From CAYZWU01 sp964482235 (GTDB taxonomy: Bacteria > Planctomycetota > B15-G4 > CAYZWU01): a stretch of 64,000 nt of DNA. The position numbers were made by a program, and so were the translations under genes. This document shows positions 34,751 to 43,759 of the stretch, in pieces. The notes below the pieces were generated by a model, which was given only the letters and a program-made list of their open reading frames with translations, did not search any database and was not told the origin of the DNA. The first letter of the stretch is position 1. The number at the start of each line of letters is the position of its first letter. The stretch is taken from assembly GCA_964482235.1 (NCBI GenBank), contig CAYZWU010000016.1:1-64000 (forward strand), written 5' to 3'.

Positions 34751-35227
34751 CTACATGTCGAAGTAGTCGATCCCGGTCGTGGGGCCCGCTCCCGAGGAGT
34801 TGGCCCTGACTTCCCCTGTGTCGGCATCATAGTACCAACCGGTGGAATCGTCGGGCGCCGCGGGAATCGCCCCCTCGATGCCGTCGTTCAGGCCGTTGAT
34901 GGGATTGCGGGGGATCCCGGTCCTGAGATATGGACCGTAATCCGTACCGGCATTGCCGTCCACATCGGTGGCCGTGGTCAGGTGGGTCACGAAGTTCGCC
35001 CAGCTTTGAACGCCGGTGATCTCGCCCGGAAACACATCCTTGTGCTGGATATGGTAGAGATCGATCGCGCCGCGCAGTGCCGCCAGGTTCGTCATCAGGG
35101 ACGACTCCTTGGCCTCCGAAGAGGCGTTTCCGAACTGGGGAATCACCACGGCAGCCAGAATTCCGAGAATAATCACCACGATCAGAAGCTCGACCAGCGT
35201 AAAGCCTTCTTTTCCCTTCACCCTCAT
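34751..35227 (-). CDS. Major prepilin, GspG/PilA type (first)
   Basis: 158 residues with prepilin site KEG|FTLVELLIVVIILGILAAV (Glu at +5). The globular domain has GspG-like features: PYLRTGIPRNPINGLNDG and a C-terminal GWYYDADTGEVRAN strand pair. Start 35227 follows AAAGGAG at good spacing, one of the strongest ribosome-binding sites in the cluster, and the 142-bp AT-rich gap upstream may carry its own promoter. A strong hairpin follows the gene. All of this suggests high expression, as expected for a major subunit. Confidence 0.93.
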   Translation of the reverse strand: MRVKGKEGFTLVELLIVVIILGILAAVVIPQFGNASSEAKESSLMTNLAALRGAIDLYHIQHKDVFPGEITGVQSWANFVTHLTTATDVDGNAGTDYGPYLRTGIPRNPINGLNDGIEGAIPAAPDDSTGWYYDADTGEVRANSSGAGPTTGIDYFDM

Positions 35228-35369
35228 CACTTTCTCCTTTGTCCGAACCAGTATTTCCCAATAAATCCGATCTGGCATAAACATTAATACTTATTTATCG
35301 ATATTAGTTATCGACATCGGCATAGCAAAAATTTACATCGAAATGGGAAAGGGCTTTTTTATCTTCCTG

Positions 35370-35873
35370 TTACAGCTCCGGAACCTCATCTCCCGTCGAA
35401 CCTCCGTCGCTCTCGGCCCTGACTGCATCGAACTTCCCCGTCGACGTGTTGAACGTCCAGCCGTACTTGTCATCGAGCTCCGGCATGGGCTGGGTTTTCT
35501 CCTTCACCCTCACCTCGCTTTTCTTGTTGAGCGGATTTCTTGGAAACCCTTGATCAGACCTGAGATAAGGACCGCAGCCACCCTGTGGGTCCACCACTCC
35601 ATCCATCGTTGTCTTCAGGAAGAGCTGGTTGAGAAACCACTCCTCTGACGGATTCCCGGACGTGTCTCCCGCCTTGTACCCCGGATAGGTCCCGCCATGA
35701 TCGGCAGCATAGATCTCGATGGCCTTCTGCACCACCTCGACGCTCGTATCAAGGCCTGCCTCCTTGACTTCCTGCAGATGGTTGCCGAAAGCCGGGATCA
35801 CCACTCCGGCGAGAATCCCCAGGATGATCACGACAATCATGAGCTCGATCAGTGTAAAGCCTTCTGAACCCAC
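35370..35873 (-). CDS. Major prepilin, GspG/PilA type (second)
   Basis: 167 residues, with a very short leader: GSEG|FTLIELMIVVIILGILAGV, Glu at +5. Paralogue of the pilin at 34751, sharing CGPYLRSDQGFPRNPLN and the GWTFNTSTGKF ending. Start is GTG 35873, with GGGGA four bases upstream; no in-frame ATG is close. It begins 18 bases after the histidine kinase stop. Two paralogous GspG-like pilins may form alternative or mixed fibres. Confidence 0.9.
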   Translation of the reverse strand: MGSEGFTLIELMIVVIILGILAGVVIPAFGNHLQEVKEAGLDTSVEVVQKAIEIYAADHGGTYPGYKAGDTSGNPSEEWFLNQLFLKTTMDGVVDPQGGCGPYLRSDQGFPRNPLNKKSEVRVKEKTQPMPELDDKYGWTFNTSTGKFDAVRAESDGGSTGDEVPEL

Positions 35874-35891
35874 TTTTCCCCATAGCCTTGA

Positions 35892-37184
35892 TCAGGCGGT
35901 CTCCTCGTTATCCAGATCGATGGCTCGCGGCAGCCGCACGACCATCTCGGTGCCCGCGGCTCCCGTCTCGGTGATGAAAAGACCTCCCCCGTGCGCTTCC
36001 GTTATCCATCGTGCCATCGGAAGCCCCAGGCCCAGGCTGCAGCCCTTCTTCCGCGTCATGAACGGTTCGAAGATCTTCTTGCGAATCTCTTCGGGTATCC
36101 CCTCACCCGAGTCCCTGAATGCGAACTCGACCCAGTCGTTTCTCTCCCTCAGGTCCACGGTCAGGCTGCCGCCCGCTTTCATCGCCTGGCGGGCGTTGAC
36201 CGCAAGGTTGAGAAAAACGCGTTCCATCCTGTCCGAGTCGGCCATCACGCTGGTACCGATGTCCTCGTTGCCGTGGACGGCCCTCATGTCGTGGCTCGAT
36301 AGCTCCGATTCGATCAGCGGCCACGCCGTATTGACAAGATCGCGAGGTTTCATCTCCCTGAGGTCGAGTTTACGATCCATACCGTTGGAGAAGCCCATGA
36401 TCTCGTCGGTGAGGCAGGAGAGCCGGCGCATCTCCTTGATGATCACGCCCGAGTACTCCTTGAGCTCATCCACGCTCAGATCGTCGGCCGTGGTGTGGAT
36501 CAGCTGGGCGTAACCGAGGAGCCCCCCCATCGGATTCTTGATGTCATGAACGATCATGTTCGCCATCTGCCCGATGGCGGAAAGCCGCTCCGTCCGGACC
36601 AGCTTTTCCTGAGCCGCTGTCAGCTGATCGAGAGCGTCGAGGAGAGTTTGATTCTTGCTCTGCAGCTCATTCATGTGGATCAGGTTCTTGATAGCCAGGA
36701 CGCCCTGGCTGGCCAGCACGGAAACCAGCTTCACATCGATGCCCGTATACCTCTTCTTCCCTGTGGAGAAGAGGAACAGCAGTCCTTCCTTGCAGAGGCC
36801 GATCATCAGGGGGATCGACAGGGTGTTTCTCATGAAACGTCCCTTGCAGTCGGAGACGGCCTCCTTGATACCTGTCTCGTATCGCGGCTTGCTCGTGTCG
36901 ACAGAGGCTTTCTTCAGCGCATAGAGCTCCACCTCGCTGCTGCCGTGGATTGAAGCCAGTACCTCGAGCCGGTTCTCGCGGGGCATGAGAAGAACGCCGC
37001 CGCATGACTCGGAGAGCTCGACCGCATTATTCAACGTAATCTGCGATGCCTCGCTGATGCTATTTGTGTGAACGAGGCTCGTGGCGGTCGTGTGGATGGC
37101 CACAAGGCTTTCATAGGCATTCAGCAGCTCGAGCGAGATCTTCTCACGTACATTCAGACAAACCTCGTTGTGCAGAGTCTTCAT
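35892..37184 (-). CDS. Cytosolic GAF-domain histidine kinase
   Basis: 430 residues, no membrane segment. A GAF domain (~30-170; GGVLLMPRENRLEVLAS, LSIPLMIGLCKEGLLFLF) precedes HisKA with phospho-His in MIVHDIKNPMGGLLGY and HATPase with N-box NLAVNARQAMKAGG, G1 DSGEGIPEE and G2 GLGLPMARWI. The HDIKNP type of H box resembles NtrB/PilS-like kinases. No DNA-binding response regulator lies nearby, so its partner may be the receiver at 23727 or be encoded elsewhere. First gene of the long pilus cluster. Confidence 0.9.
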   Translation of the reverse strand: MKTLHNEVCLNVREKISLELLNAYESLVAIHTTATSLVHTNSISEASQITLNNAVELSESCGGVLLMPRENRLEVLASIHGSSEVELYALKKASVDTSKPRYETGIKEAVSDCKGRFMRNTLSIPLMIGLCKEGLLFLFSTGKKRYTGIDVKLVSVLASQGVLAIKNLIHMNELQSKNQTLLDALDQLTAAQEKLVRTERLSAIGQMANMIVHDIKNPMGGLLGYAQLIHTTADDLSVDELKEYSGVIIKEMRRLSCLTDEIMGFSNGMDRKLDLREMKPRDLVNTAWPLIESELSSHDMRAVHGNEDIGTSVMADSDRMERVFLNLAVNARQAMKAGGSLTVDLRERNDWVEFAFRDSGEGIPEEIRKKIFEPFMTRKKGCSLGLGLPMARWITEAHGGGLFITETGAAGTEMVVRLPRAIDLDNEETA

Positions 37185-37375
37185 CGCTCCCCATTTCCAT
37201 CAGGTCGGCCGCACCAAGCCTCCGAAAAAGCAAAAGACATTCGGTTAATTCATCGAAAAGAGATCGATCTTTCTTTATGCCGTATGCAAAAAATGTTCTC
37301 CAGCGAGGTGAGTGGAAGAGGCTGGCGATATAGGGGGTTACCGCTATCGGGAAGACTTGGTTAGCTGAAAGCCTG

Positions 37376-39028
37376 CTACAGTCCTTCGCTCTTGATTTTC
37401 TCTCGCGAGGCGCGAGTCACCTTGGTCTTCGATTTGGAGCGCGCCAGCGATCTCAGCATCTCACCGCCGAACAGCCTTTCCTCTCCCGACATTTCGGAGA
37501 AGTGATAGGCCACGTAGAAACGGTCCGCCGGTTCGATGGACGAATCGCTCTTCAACTTCTGGACCAGGGTGGTCCTGTCGCTCCGGATGAGCTGCTGGAA
37601 GACTCTCAGGGAGGGATCCTCTTCACGAAAGGACCTCCGGTTGATCTTCTTGGAAACTTTGAGCAGGCAGACCGCCATGATGTACTGGCCGTCCGACATG
37701 ATATGCTCGTTTTTCTCGAGGATCTTCAGGAGATCGACGGCATCCTGAAACTTCTTCTTCTTCTTCAGCTGGAGGGCGCGGTTCAGGAAGAGCTCCTGCA
37801 GGAAGTCGGGCGACCGCATCTTCAGGAGGAAGGTGATCGGCTTTTTCAGCTCCGATCCCGTTTCCAGGTGCTTCTGCAGGGCCTGGCCGAGTTTCTTGAC
37901 CTGGTCCTTGCGGAATTTCGTGGAATGGGGCTTCAGGATCCTGGCAAGCAGCCAGGCCTGCTCCAGATCGTCCTCGGCAAGCAGCCTGTCGATGAGCGGA
38001 TTCCGGGCCGTGTCGAGCCAGCAAAGAGACTCGGCAGCCACGTCGCGCATTCTGGGATTGCTGTTGGTGAGGTTGTGGATCAGGACCTTGACGACCTTGA
38101 TGGTGTTGAATTCACGCATCTTACGGAGGGAGAAGAGCTTCACGGCATCGTGGCTGCTGTCGAGGATCTTGATGAAGAGGTCGCTCAGGTTCGACTGCAC
38201 GGGAGCCCGGGTCAAGATATCGAGGGTCGGGCTTACGATGTTGGTGAAATCTCTTTCGTTCAGGTACGAAACGAGCCTCCGGATCACATCGTTCTTTACC
38301 TTCTCCGTGAAGGGAATTTCACGAAGTGAATTCAATGCCAGGTTCCGGACCGTGGGATGGTTCTGCTGAGAAGAGAAGAGCAGGAGACAGTCGAGGGCAC
38401 TCTGGTCAGCGATGTAGCCCAGGATGGAGACAGCTGCCGACGTGGCAGTCATGCTCTTGCGTGTCCGCGGCGAGAGAAGGAAACGCTCGACCTTGCCGTT
38501 GAACGTCTTGCGCTCCTTCGGGCTGAGGTTCTTCATCTCCTCCTTCATCTGGAAGCAGATGTCGCCTACCACGCTCTCGTCCTCGTCGAAGAGGGAGTCG
38601 AGAACGACCTTCAGGCCCTCGACCGTTCTCATCTTGATGAAGACCGAGTTGATGACGCGCCTCTCATCGGCACCGGCCTTGCGGAGCAATGCCTTGAGCT
38701 CACGGGCGCTGTCCGGTCCCAGCGATGAGGCGATGGCGATCGCTTTCTTTCCGAATGTCGAGTCGGCTGAAGCATGCTTGAAGAGGAACGGCAAGATGTA
38801 CTTCAGAGACTCCTTGGTCTTCATCTTCTTGAAGGCATCAAGGATATGTCCCTTCAGGAGATCGCTGTCTCCGTTGTTCAATACCTCGCCGAGCGACTTC
38901 ACGATGAAAGGATCTTTGCTGCCCAACTCTCCGAGAACCAAGGCTGCCGCACATTGATACTCAGCCTCATCCACCTTCAGCAAAGAACAGATCTTTCGAA
39001 CTAGCGGACTTGTCTTGTTTGCTGCCAT
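37376..39028 (-). CDS. HEAT-repeat protein, cytosolic
   Basis: 550 residues of unknown specific function. Nearly all helical, with HEAT/armadillo-like pairs from the N-terminus (AAALVLGELGSKDPFIVKSL) to ~450 (AESLCWLDTARNPLIDRLLA). No signal peptide or membrane helix. The C-terminal ~100 residues are Lys/Arg-rich. HEAT arrays usually serve as protein-binding scaffolds. It is transcribed leftward and stops 191 bases before the pilus-cluster kinase, so it could be cotranscribed with it. Start ATG 39028 has AAGG upstream. Confidence 0.75.
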   Translation of the reverse strand: MAANKTSPLVRKICSLLKVDEAEYQCAAALVLGELGSKDPFIVKSLGEVLNNGDSDLLKGHILDAFKKMKTKESLKYILPFLFKHASADSTFGKKAIAIASSLGPDSARELKALLRKAGADERRVINSVFIKMRTVEGLKVVLDSLFDEDESVVGDICFQMKEEMKNLSPKERKTFNGKVERFLLSPRTRKSMTATSAAVSILGYIADQSALDCLLLFSSQQNHPTVRNLALNSLREIPFTEKVKNDVIRRLVSYLNERDFTNIVSPTLDILTRAPVQSNLSDLFIKILDSSHDAVKLFSLRKMREFNTIKVVKVLIHNLTNSNPRMRDVAAESLCWLDTARNPLIDRLLAEDDLEQAWLLARILKPHSTKFRKDQVKKLGQALQKHLETGSELKKPITFLLKMRSPDFLQELFLNRALQLKKKKKFQDAVDLLKILEKNEHIMSDGQYIMAVCLLKVSKKINRRSFREEDPSLRVFQQLIRSDRTTLVQKLKSDSSIEPADRFYVAYHFSEMSGEERLFGGEMLRSLARSKSKTKVTRASREKIKSEGL

Positions 39029-39646
39029 TTCAGTTGCCTTCGTACAAGGCTTCTTGTGGTTTCCCTCTTCACCAGCAAGTTTTGCGATTAAAGATTTGTT
39101 TTTCTACAGTAATATAAATTCTAATTTCTTGTGCCTATTTTCGCCACCATTAAACCACTATTCCGATCATTCCTGAGCTGATGCGGGAAAAGCCCTGGGA
39201 GGCGAGGTATATCTTATCTAATTAATAAAAAACAGGTTATGCAAACAATTCGCACAAATTACACATCCTGACTAAAAAAAAAAAGCGCCTTCTGCCTCTG
39301 AATAAAGGTGTCCTACCGGAATATCGGCCGCCAATCAAGGATCCGACATTCAACCTAAATGTTAATCTCTTGATAAAAAGAGGATTACAGCATATCATCT
39401 GTGGCAATAAATCAACATAATTTGGTATTCTCACTCGTCCGGTGTATTCTTGAGTGTTCGAACCAGCGCTCTTTTGGCATGGCTTGTTTTTTCCCCCCCA
39501 ATTCTTTGGAAAATCATGTTCGTGACCATCATGGCACTATTTTCATATACAATATCAACAACGGTAGAATATTCGCAGGATGACTGCCGCCCGCAAAACA
39601 GCTTTCACGGCGGAGAGCCATCCGAGTTCTGTTTGGAGTGTCATCC
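39029..39646 (+). other. 618-bp AT-rich gap between two divergent HEAT-protein genes
   Basis: Clearly lower in GC than its surroundings, with runs of A and T (for example around 39090-39125 and 39220-39285). It must contain the promoters of both divergent genes. I see one good rightward promoter (39370-39398) and one possible small reading frame (39516-39659). I see no RNA gene or mobile element in it. Confidence 0.6.
39370..39398 (+). promoter_or_regulatory. Candidate sigma70 promoter for the rightward HEAT gene
   Basis: TTGATA at 39370-39375 and TATCAT at 39393-39398, each five of six consensus bases, with the ideal spacing of 17. Transcription would start near 39405, leaving a leader of ~240 bases before 39647. 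Confidence 0.55.
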
Positions 39647-39659
39647 ATGTTTCGTATAA
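39516..39659 (+). CDS. Possible 47-residue exported CxxCH peptide
   Basis: Small reading frame with a hydrophobic N-terminus (MFVTIMALFSYTI) and a haem-c type CxxCH motif (FCLECHP) near the end. It overlaps the start of the HEAT gene by 13 bases. The ribosome-binding site is weak (TTTGGAAAATC). It could be a real mini-cytochrome or leader peptide, a fragment of a decayed cytochrome, or chance. Included because the combination of signal-like N-terminus and haem motif in a leader region is unusual. Confidence 0.2.
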   Translation: MFVTIMALFSYTISTTVEYSQDDCRPQNSFHGGEPSEFCLECHPCFV

Positions 39660-41563
39660 GAACGATTCCTCTCACGAGACCTCTGGCGATTCTCCTCGGC
39701 GTCCTGATCTTTTCTTCAGTCGTTCTGGCACCGGCGGCGCCTCAGTCCGGTGGCGGCGTTTATGTGCCGGCGGATCATACCCCCGCCCCGCCGCCCAATG
39801 CGAATAACCAGGGGGCACTCGGGGGAGCCAACAGCGAGCCGCGGTATGACGACGACCCCCAGCCACCACCGCCGCCTAACGACCAGATCAAGCCGATCAA
39901 GCCGTTCACCCTGGATAGACCGACCGGATCTACCGGCGGTCCCCTGCCCCAACCTATGAACCAGGGTACCGGCGGCATGAGGAGAGTTCGCCGTCCCGCA
40001 ACCATGAATTTCACGAACTGGGAAATCTGGTGGGAACGTAACAAGTTCAGTATCTTCAAGTTGAGAAAGATCTATGACAGGCCCTTCACGGGCGCCGGCG
40101 GAAACCCGTCGCCTGGAGAAGAAAGCGAGGAAGCTCGCCTGGAGAAGATCGACCGATTCAAGATCGACGAGCTCATCCCCGCCCTGGTCGGGATGCTGGA
40201 CCACCGGCATCAGGATATCAGGTCAGCGGCAGCCATCAGCTTGGGTAAGCTCCATGCCGAACAGGCTCTGCCGGGGCTGAAAAAGCTGATCCAGGACGAG
40301 AGTTACGTCGTCAGGGTCTCCGCTCTTTTCGCACTCGGCCTGATGGAGGAGGCGCGTGCCACCTACCTTCTTCTCAACCTCGCGCACAACAGTCCTTTCG
40401 GTCAGAAGGTCATCGGCCGTTCGCCGGTCATGGACAGCGACCGGGGATTCGCCGCCCTGGCCATGGCGCTGCGCAAGGCCAACATCACCTCGATGGGGCT
40501 CTCCCAGTTCCTGGAGCACTGGAACAAGATGGAGCCCGACCTTCTCGTTCTGATGATCGAGGCGTCAGGGATCGAAGGCAACTCAAACATGATCCCCATC
40601 CTCAACACGATCCTCAACAACAAGAAGCTGCCCGAAGTCGTGCGCGCCACGGCTGCAACGTCGCTGGGCAAGATCGGCGACCCGATCTCCGTGCCCATCC
40701 TCCTTGCCGGTCTCGAGGACAAGGCGCTCAACATCCGCCGCTCGTCGGCCATCGCGCTGGGCTCCCTGGTCTCGCAGGGGAATTCCGATGCCATCAAGAA
40801 GATGATCCACCTCATCGATACGGAGAAGGACATCCCCTTGCGGAACTTCCTCGCCATCTCGCTGGGCAACATCGGCGGCAAGCGAGCCAAGGATGCGCTG
40901 AAGAAGGCGCTGCAGACCGGTCCCAGCACGCTGCGGCCCTGGGCTTCCCTCGGTCTCGGCCTGGCCTGCCGCGTCACCCAGGAAGACGAGATCGTCAAGA
41001 TCCTGATGTCGCAACTCGACAAGGAGAAAAACGCTGAGCGCAGGGGAGCCGTCATCATTTCCCTCGGCATCATGGGGCTGGAGGACGCCTCCCAGAAGCT
41101 GGTCCAGATCGCCACGACGGAAAAGAATCCTTCCCTGCAGGGCTACGCCTTGCTCGCCCTCGGCATGATCGGGCTCGGCGAGAACCTGGATGTGATCAAG
41201 AACCAGCTAACAACGAGTCCCGATCCATCCGTCATCCGCAATGCGGCTCTGGGGCTCGGCGTGCTCGGCGACTCCCGTTCCGGCCAGGTGCTCATCGACC
41301 TGATCCGCAATTCCAACAATCCTTACGTCCAGAGCTCGGCAGCCGTCTCCGTGGGCTTTCTGGGGCATTTCCAGATGGCCGACAAGCTGCTCGAGATCGC
41401 CACCGAACCGGATCGGAATCCCATCTCCGTCGCCTATGCCGTCAATGCACTGGGGCTCCTGTTCGACCGTGACCGGATGCCCGCTCTCTGCAGGATAGCC
41501 CAGGACTCCAACTACCTTGCCGGAGCCGATTCTCTCGACTGGGTTCTCAGCATCGGCATCTGA
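39647..41563 (+). CDS. Exported HEAT-repeat protein
   Basis: 638 residues. Signal peptide (~10-30; AILLGVLIFSSVVLAPAA), then a Pro/Gly/Asp-rich low-complexity linker to ~110, then about ten HEAT repeats to the C-terminus (RSAAAISLGKLHAEQALPGL, RATAATSLGKIGDPISVPIL and others). Probably a periplasmic or surface scaffold. The ATG 39647 follows GGAG eight bases upstream; GTG 39638 is the alternative. An intrinsic terminator follows the gene. A non-exported HEAT protein is divergently encoded across the AT-rich gap. Confidence 0.82.
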   Translation: MFRIRTIPLTRPLAILLGVLIFSSVVLAPAAPQSGGGVYVPADHTPAPPPNANNQGALGGANSEPRYDDDPQPPPPPNDQIKPIKPFTLDRPTGSTGGPLPQPMNQGTGGMRRVRRPATMNFTNWEIWWERNKFSIFKLRKIYDRPFTGAGGNPSPGEESEEARLEKIDRFKIDELIPALVGMLDHRHQDIRSAAAISLGKLHAEQALPGLKKLIQDESYVVRVSALFALGLMEEARATYLLLNLAHNSPFGQKVIGRSPVMDSDRGFAALAMALRKANITSMGLSQFLEHWNKMEPDLLVLMIEASGIEGNSNMIPILNTILNNKKLPEVVRATAATSLGKIGDPISVPILLAGLEDKALNIRRSSAIALGSLVSQGNSDAIKKMIHLIDTEKDIPLRNFLAISLGNIGGKRAKDALKKALQTGPSTLRPWASLGLGLACRVTQEDEIVKILMSQLDKEKNAERRGAVIISLGIMGLEDASQKLVQIATTEKNPSLQGYALLALGMIGLGENLDVIKNQLTTSPDPSVIRNAALGLGVLGDSRSGQVLIDLIRNSNNPYVQSSAAVSVGFLGHFQMADKLLEIATEPDRNPISVAYAVNALGLLFDRDRMPALCRIAQDSNYLAGADSLDWVLSIGI

Positions 41564-41589
41564 CAACCTGCGTACTTCATGATCAACGA

Positions 41590-41622
41590 AACGGAACACC
41601 TTTCATGGTGTTCCGTTTTTTT
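41590..41622 (+). terminator. Intrinsic terminator after the HEAT-repeat gene
   Basis: Perfect 11-bp stem AACGGAACACC (41590-41600) with GGTGTTCCGTT (41607-41617) around a six-base loop, followed by a run of T to 41622. Ends the 39647 transcription unit. Confidence 0.93.
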
Positions 41623-41718
41623 ATGGAGAACCTCCCGCAAAAGCCTTACGTTTTAACCGCATAACAGGCCATCTTGGCACGAGTAGGGCGGAAGTAGAAC
41701 GGTTCAGGAGTCGGCAGG

Positions 41719-43710
41719 ATGAAATCGGCAGCTGTCCTCACGAAAAGCACTCTATTCATTCTCTTGATTTGCACGGCATCTCTCCTTCTTGCGGCCGGAT
41801 TCTCGGACAAAGTTGATGAAAAGATCCGCTTGATCCGACAGATGCAGAACACCGACGGCAGCTACGGACCACCAACTCAGCAGCAGACGACCACTTCGCT
41901 CGTGCTCGCCTCTCTGGCGTCCTCGCACAGGCGCTACACCGATGCAGACGGCCCCTTTGTCAGGAATGCGTCCCTCTGGCTCCGGAAAAGATTCAGCGAG
42001 AACGGCTCCGTCGCACCTGCGACGAGTGAAGTTCCCGTCGAATCCACAGGTCTGGCCGTCTGGGCGCTGGCCCAGGTCAACAAGTCGGCCTTCAAGAAGG
42101 AAATCGAAGACGGCAAGTCGTTCCTCCTGGAATCGATCGACAGCATCCAGGCCGGCAAGACGGGCACGTTGTCGCCGCGAGCCGCCTTTACCGCTGCTCT
42201 GGCCTTTTCAGCCTCTTCTCCCGAGATCCTGCCCGAACTGCTCCTGGCCGTCGGCTGGAACTGGGACAACTGCCATGGCGATGAAGGGGCGATGAAAGCG
42301 GCGGCCCTTGTTCTGGCTGGCCGGACGCCTCCTCAGAGGATCAGCAGCGAAATCCTGAAGGAGCTGGTCTCGGGAAAGAACCGGCCACCCATGGCCTGGC
42401 TGGCAGCCTGCACCTTCTACAGCACCATGGAAAAAAGAGGAAAACCCCACCCCCGATGGGCTGCCGTGATGGCCGATCATCTGGAGAAGAATCTGCAAAA
42501 CGCCGATGCCAGGGAGCTCGCAACGGTCATCCTTTGCCTCTCCCTTTGCGACAGGAGCAAGACGTTGAAGGAAGAGGAGTCCGGCCCTCCGCCCGGCGCC
42601 TTCGACGAACCGTCGTACCCGCCCATGGTCGCCGCTCCTCTTCCTCTGGAAAAGGCTATGACCTCGGCTCGTTCCTTTCTCGATGCCAGCCAGAAGGACG
42701 GCCGCTTCGGCTTCATGGGCTTTGCCGATCCGGGCATCACGGCCATGGCGCTCTCCGCCGTGATCCGGTCCTCGAGAGGCCTCGGTGTCGAGCCGCCCCC
42801 CTACCTGAAGGAGGGGCTCGGCTACCTGAAGAGCCTGAAGAAGGACGACGGCAGCATCTACCTCACGGGGCTCAAGACATACGTCACGTCCGTGGCTCTC
42901 ATGGCATTCCAGGATTCGGGAGACCCGGCCTTTGCCGAGACGATCCGGGACGCCGCAGCCTTCCTGACCGTGATCCAGGCCGATGAAGGCGAGGGGTACT
43001 CCATGGAGGAGGACATCTTCTACGGCGGCATGGGATACGGCGGCGATGAGCGCCCCGATCTCTCCAACACACAGATGTCCCTCGATGCCCTCCGGGCGGC
43101 AGGCCTGGACGAGGATCATGAGGCGTTCCAGAAAGCTCTGAACTTCATCAAGAAATGCCAGAACCTGTCGGAGGTCAATCCCACGGAAGTGATCCTCAGC
43201 GACGGCAAGAGGGTCGTGGCCGGCAACGATGGCGGCGGCACCTATTATCCCGGCAACTCGAAGGCGGGGGTCAAGAAGATCGACGACGGAGTCTACGTGG
43301 CCAGGTCGTATGGATCGATGACCTATGCGCTCCTCAAGTCGTTGATCTTCACCGGTCTCGACAAGGACGACAGGCGTGTCCGTGCCGCGGTCAAGTGGAT
43401 CGAGAACAACTACACCCTGGATGAGAATCCGGGTTTCGACAAGGAGAAGAATCCGGACGCCGGCCAGCAGGGGCTCTTCTACTACTACATGACCCTGGCG
43501 CGGGCCCTCGATGCGCTCGAGGTGGAGATCATCACCGACAGCAAGGGGAAGCAGCATCCCTGGAGAAAGGAGCTGCGGGACAGGATCCTCTCGATCCAGC
43601 GCGTGGACGGTTCGTGGATCAACGAGCGCTCGCCCCGCTGGTTCGAGGGCAATCCCGTGCTGGCCACATCCTACGCGCTCCTGGCCCTGGACATCTGCGG
43701 GAAAGAATAA
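41719..43710 (+). CDS. Exported prenyltransferase/squalene-oxidase-repeat protein
   Basis: 663 residues. A signal peptide (~9-27) is followed by alpha-alpha toroid repeats of the terpene-cyclase/prenyltransferase type, seen as recurring Q-x-x-D-G-S-[YW] turns (RQMQNTDGSYGPP, IQRVDGSWINERSPRWFEG). No DxDD or other cyclase acid motif is visible, so catalysis of a terpene is unlikely. Similar exported proteins are abundant in planctomycetes and have unknown roles. The next gene, the adenylate cyclase, begins 49 bases after the stop and may be cotranscribed. Confidence 0.82.
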   Translation: MKSAAVLTKSTLFILLICTASLLLAAGFSDKVDEKIRLIRQMQNTDGSYGPPTQQQTTTSLVLASLASSHRRYTDADGPFVRNASLWLRKRFSENGSVAPATSEVPVESTGLAVWALAQVNKSAFKKEIEDGKSFLLESIDSIQAGKTGTLSPRAAFTAALAFSASSPEILPELLLAVGWNWDNCHGDEGAMKAAALVLAGRTPPQRISSEILKELVSGKNRPPMAWLAACTFYSTMEKRGKPHPRWAAVMADHLEKNLQNADARELATVILCLSLCDRSKTLKEEESGPPPGAFDEPSYPPMVAAPLPLEKAMTSARSFLDASQKDGRFGFMGFADPGITAMALSAVIRSSRGLGVEPPPYLKEGLGYLKSLKKDDGSIYLTGLKTYVTSVALMAFQDSGDPAFAETIRDAAAFLTVIQADEGEGYSMEEDIFYGGMGYGGDERPDLSNTQMSLDALRAAGLDEDHEAFQKALNFIKKCQNLSEVNPTEVILSDGKRVVAGNDGGGTYYPGNSKAGVKKIDDGVYVARSYGSMTYALLKSLIFTGLDKDDRRVRAAVKWIENNYTLDENPGFDKEKNPDAGQQGLFYYYMTLARALDALEVEIITDSKGKQHPWRKELRDRILSIQRVDGSWINERSPRWFEGNPVLATSYALLALDICGKE

Positions 43711-43759
43711 GCTTCTGATCCTCTGACCGTTGGAGGAGGGACGGCATGGAAGATCTGCC

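Noticed and set aside
37185..37375. Possible riboswitch and a perfect palindrome AGATCGATCT in the leader of the pilus-cluster kinase
   Set aside because: I could not fold it to any riboswitch consensus I know, and a single 10-base palindrome may be chance.
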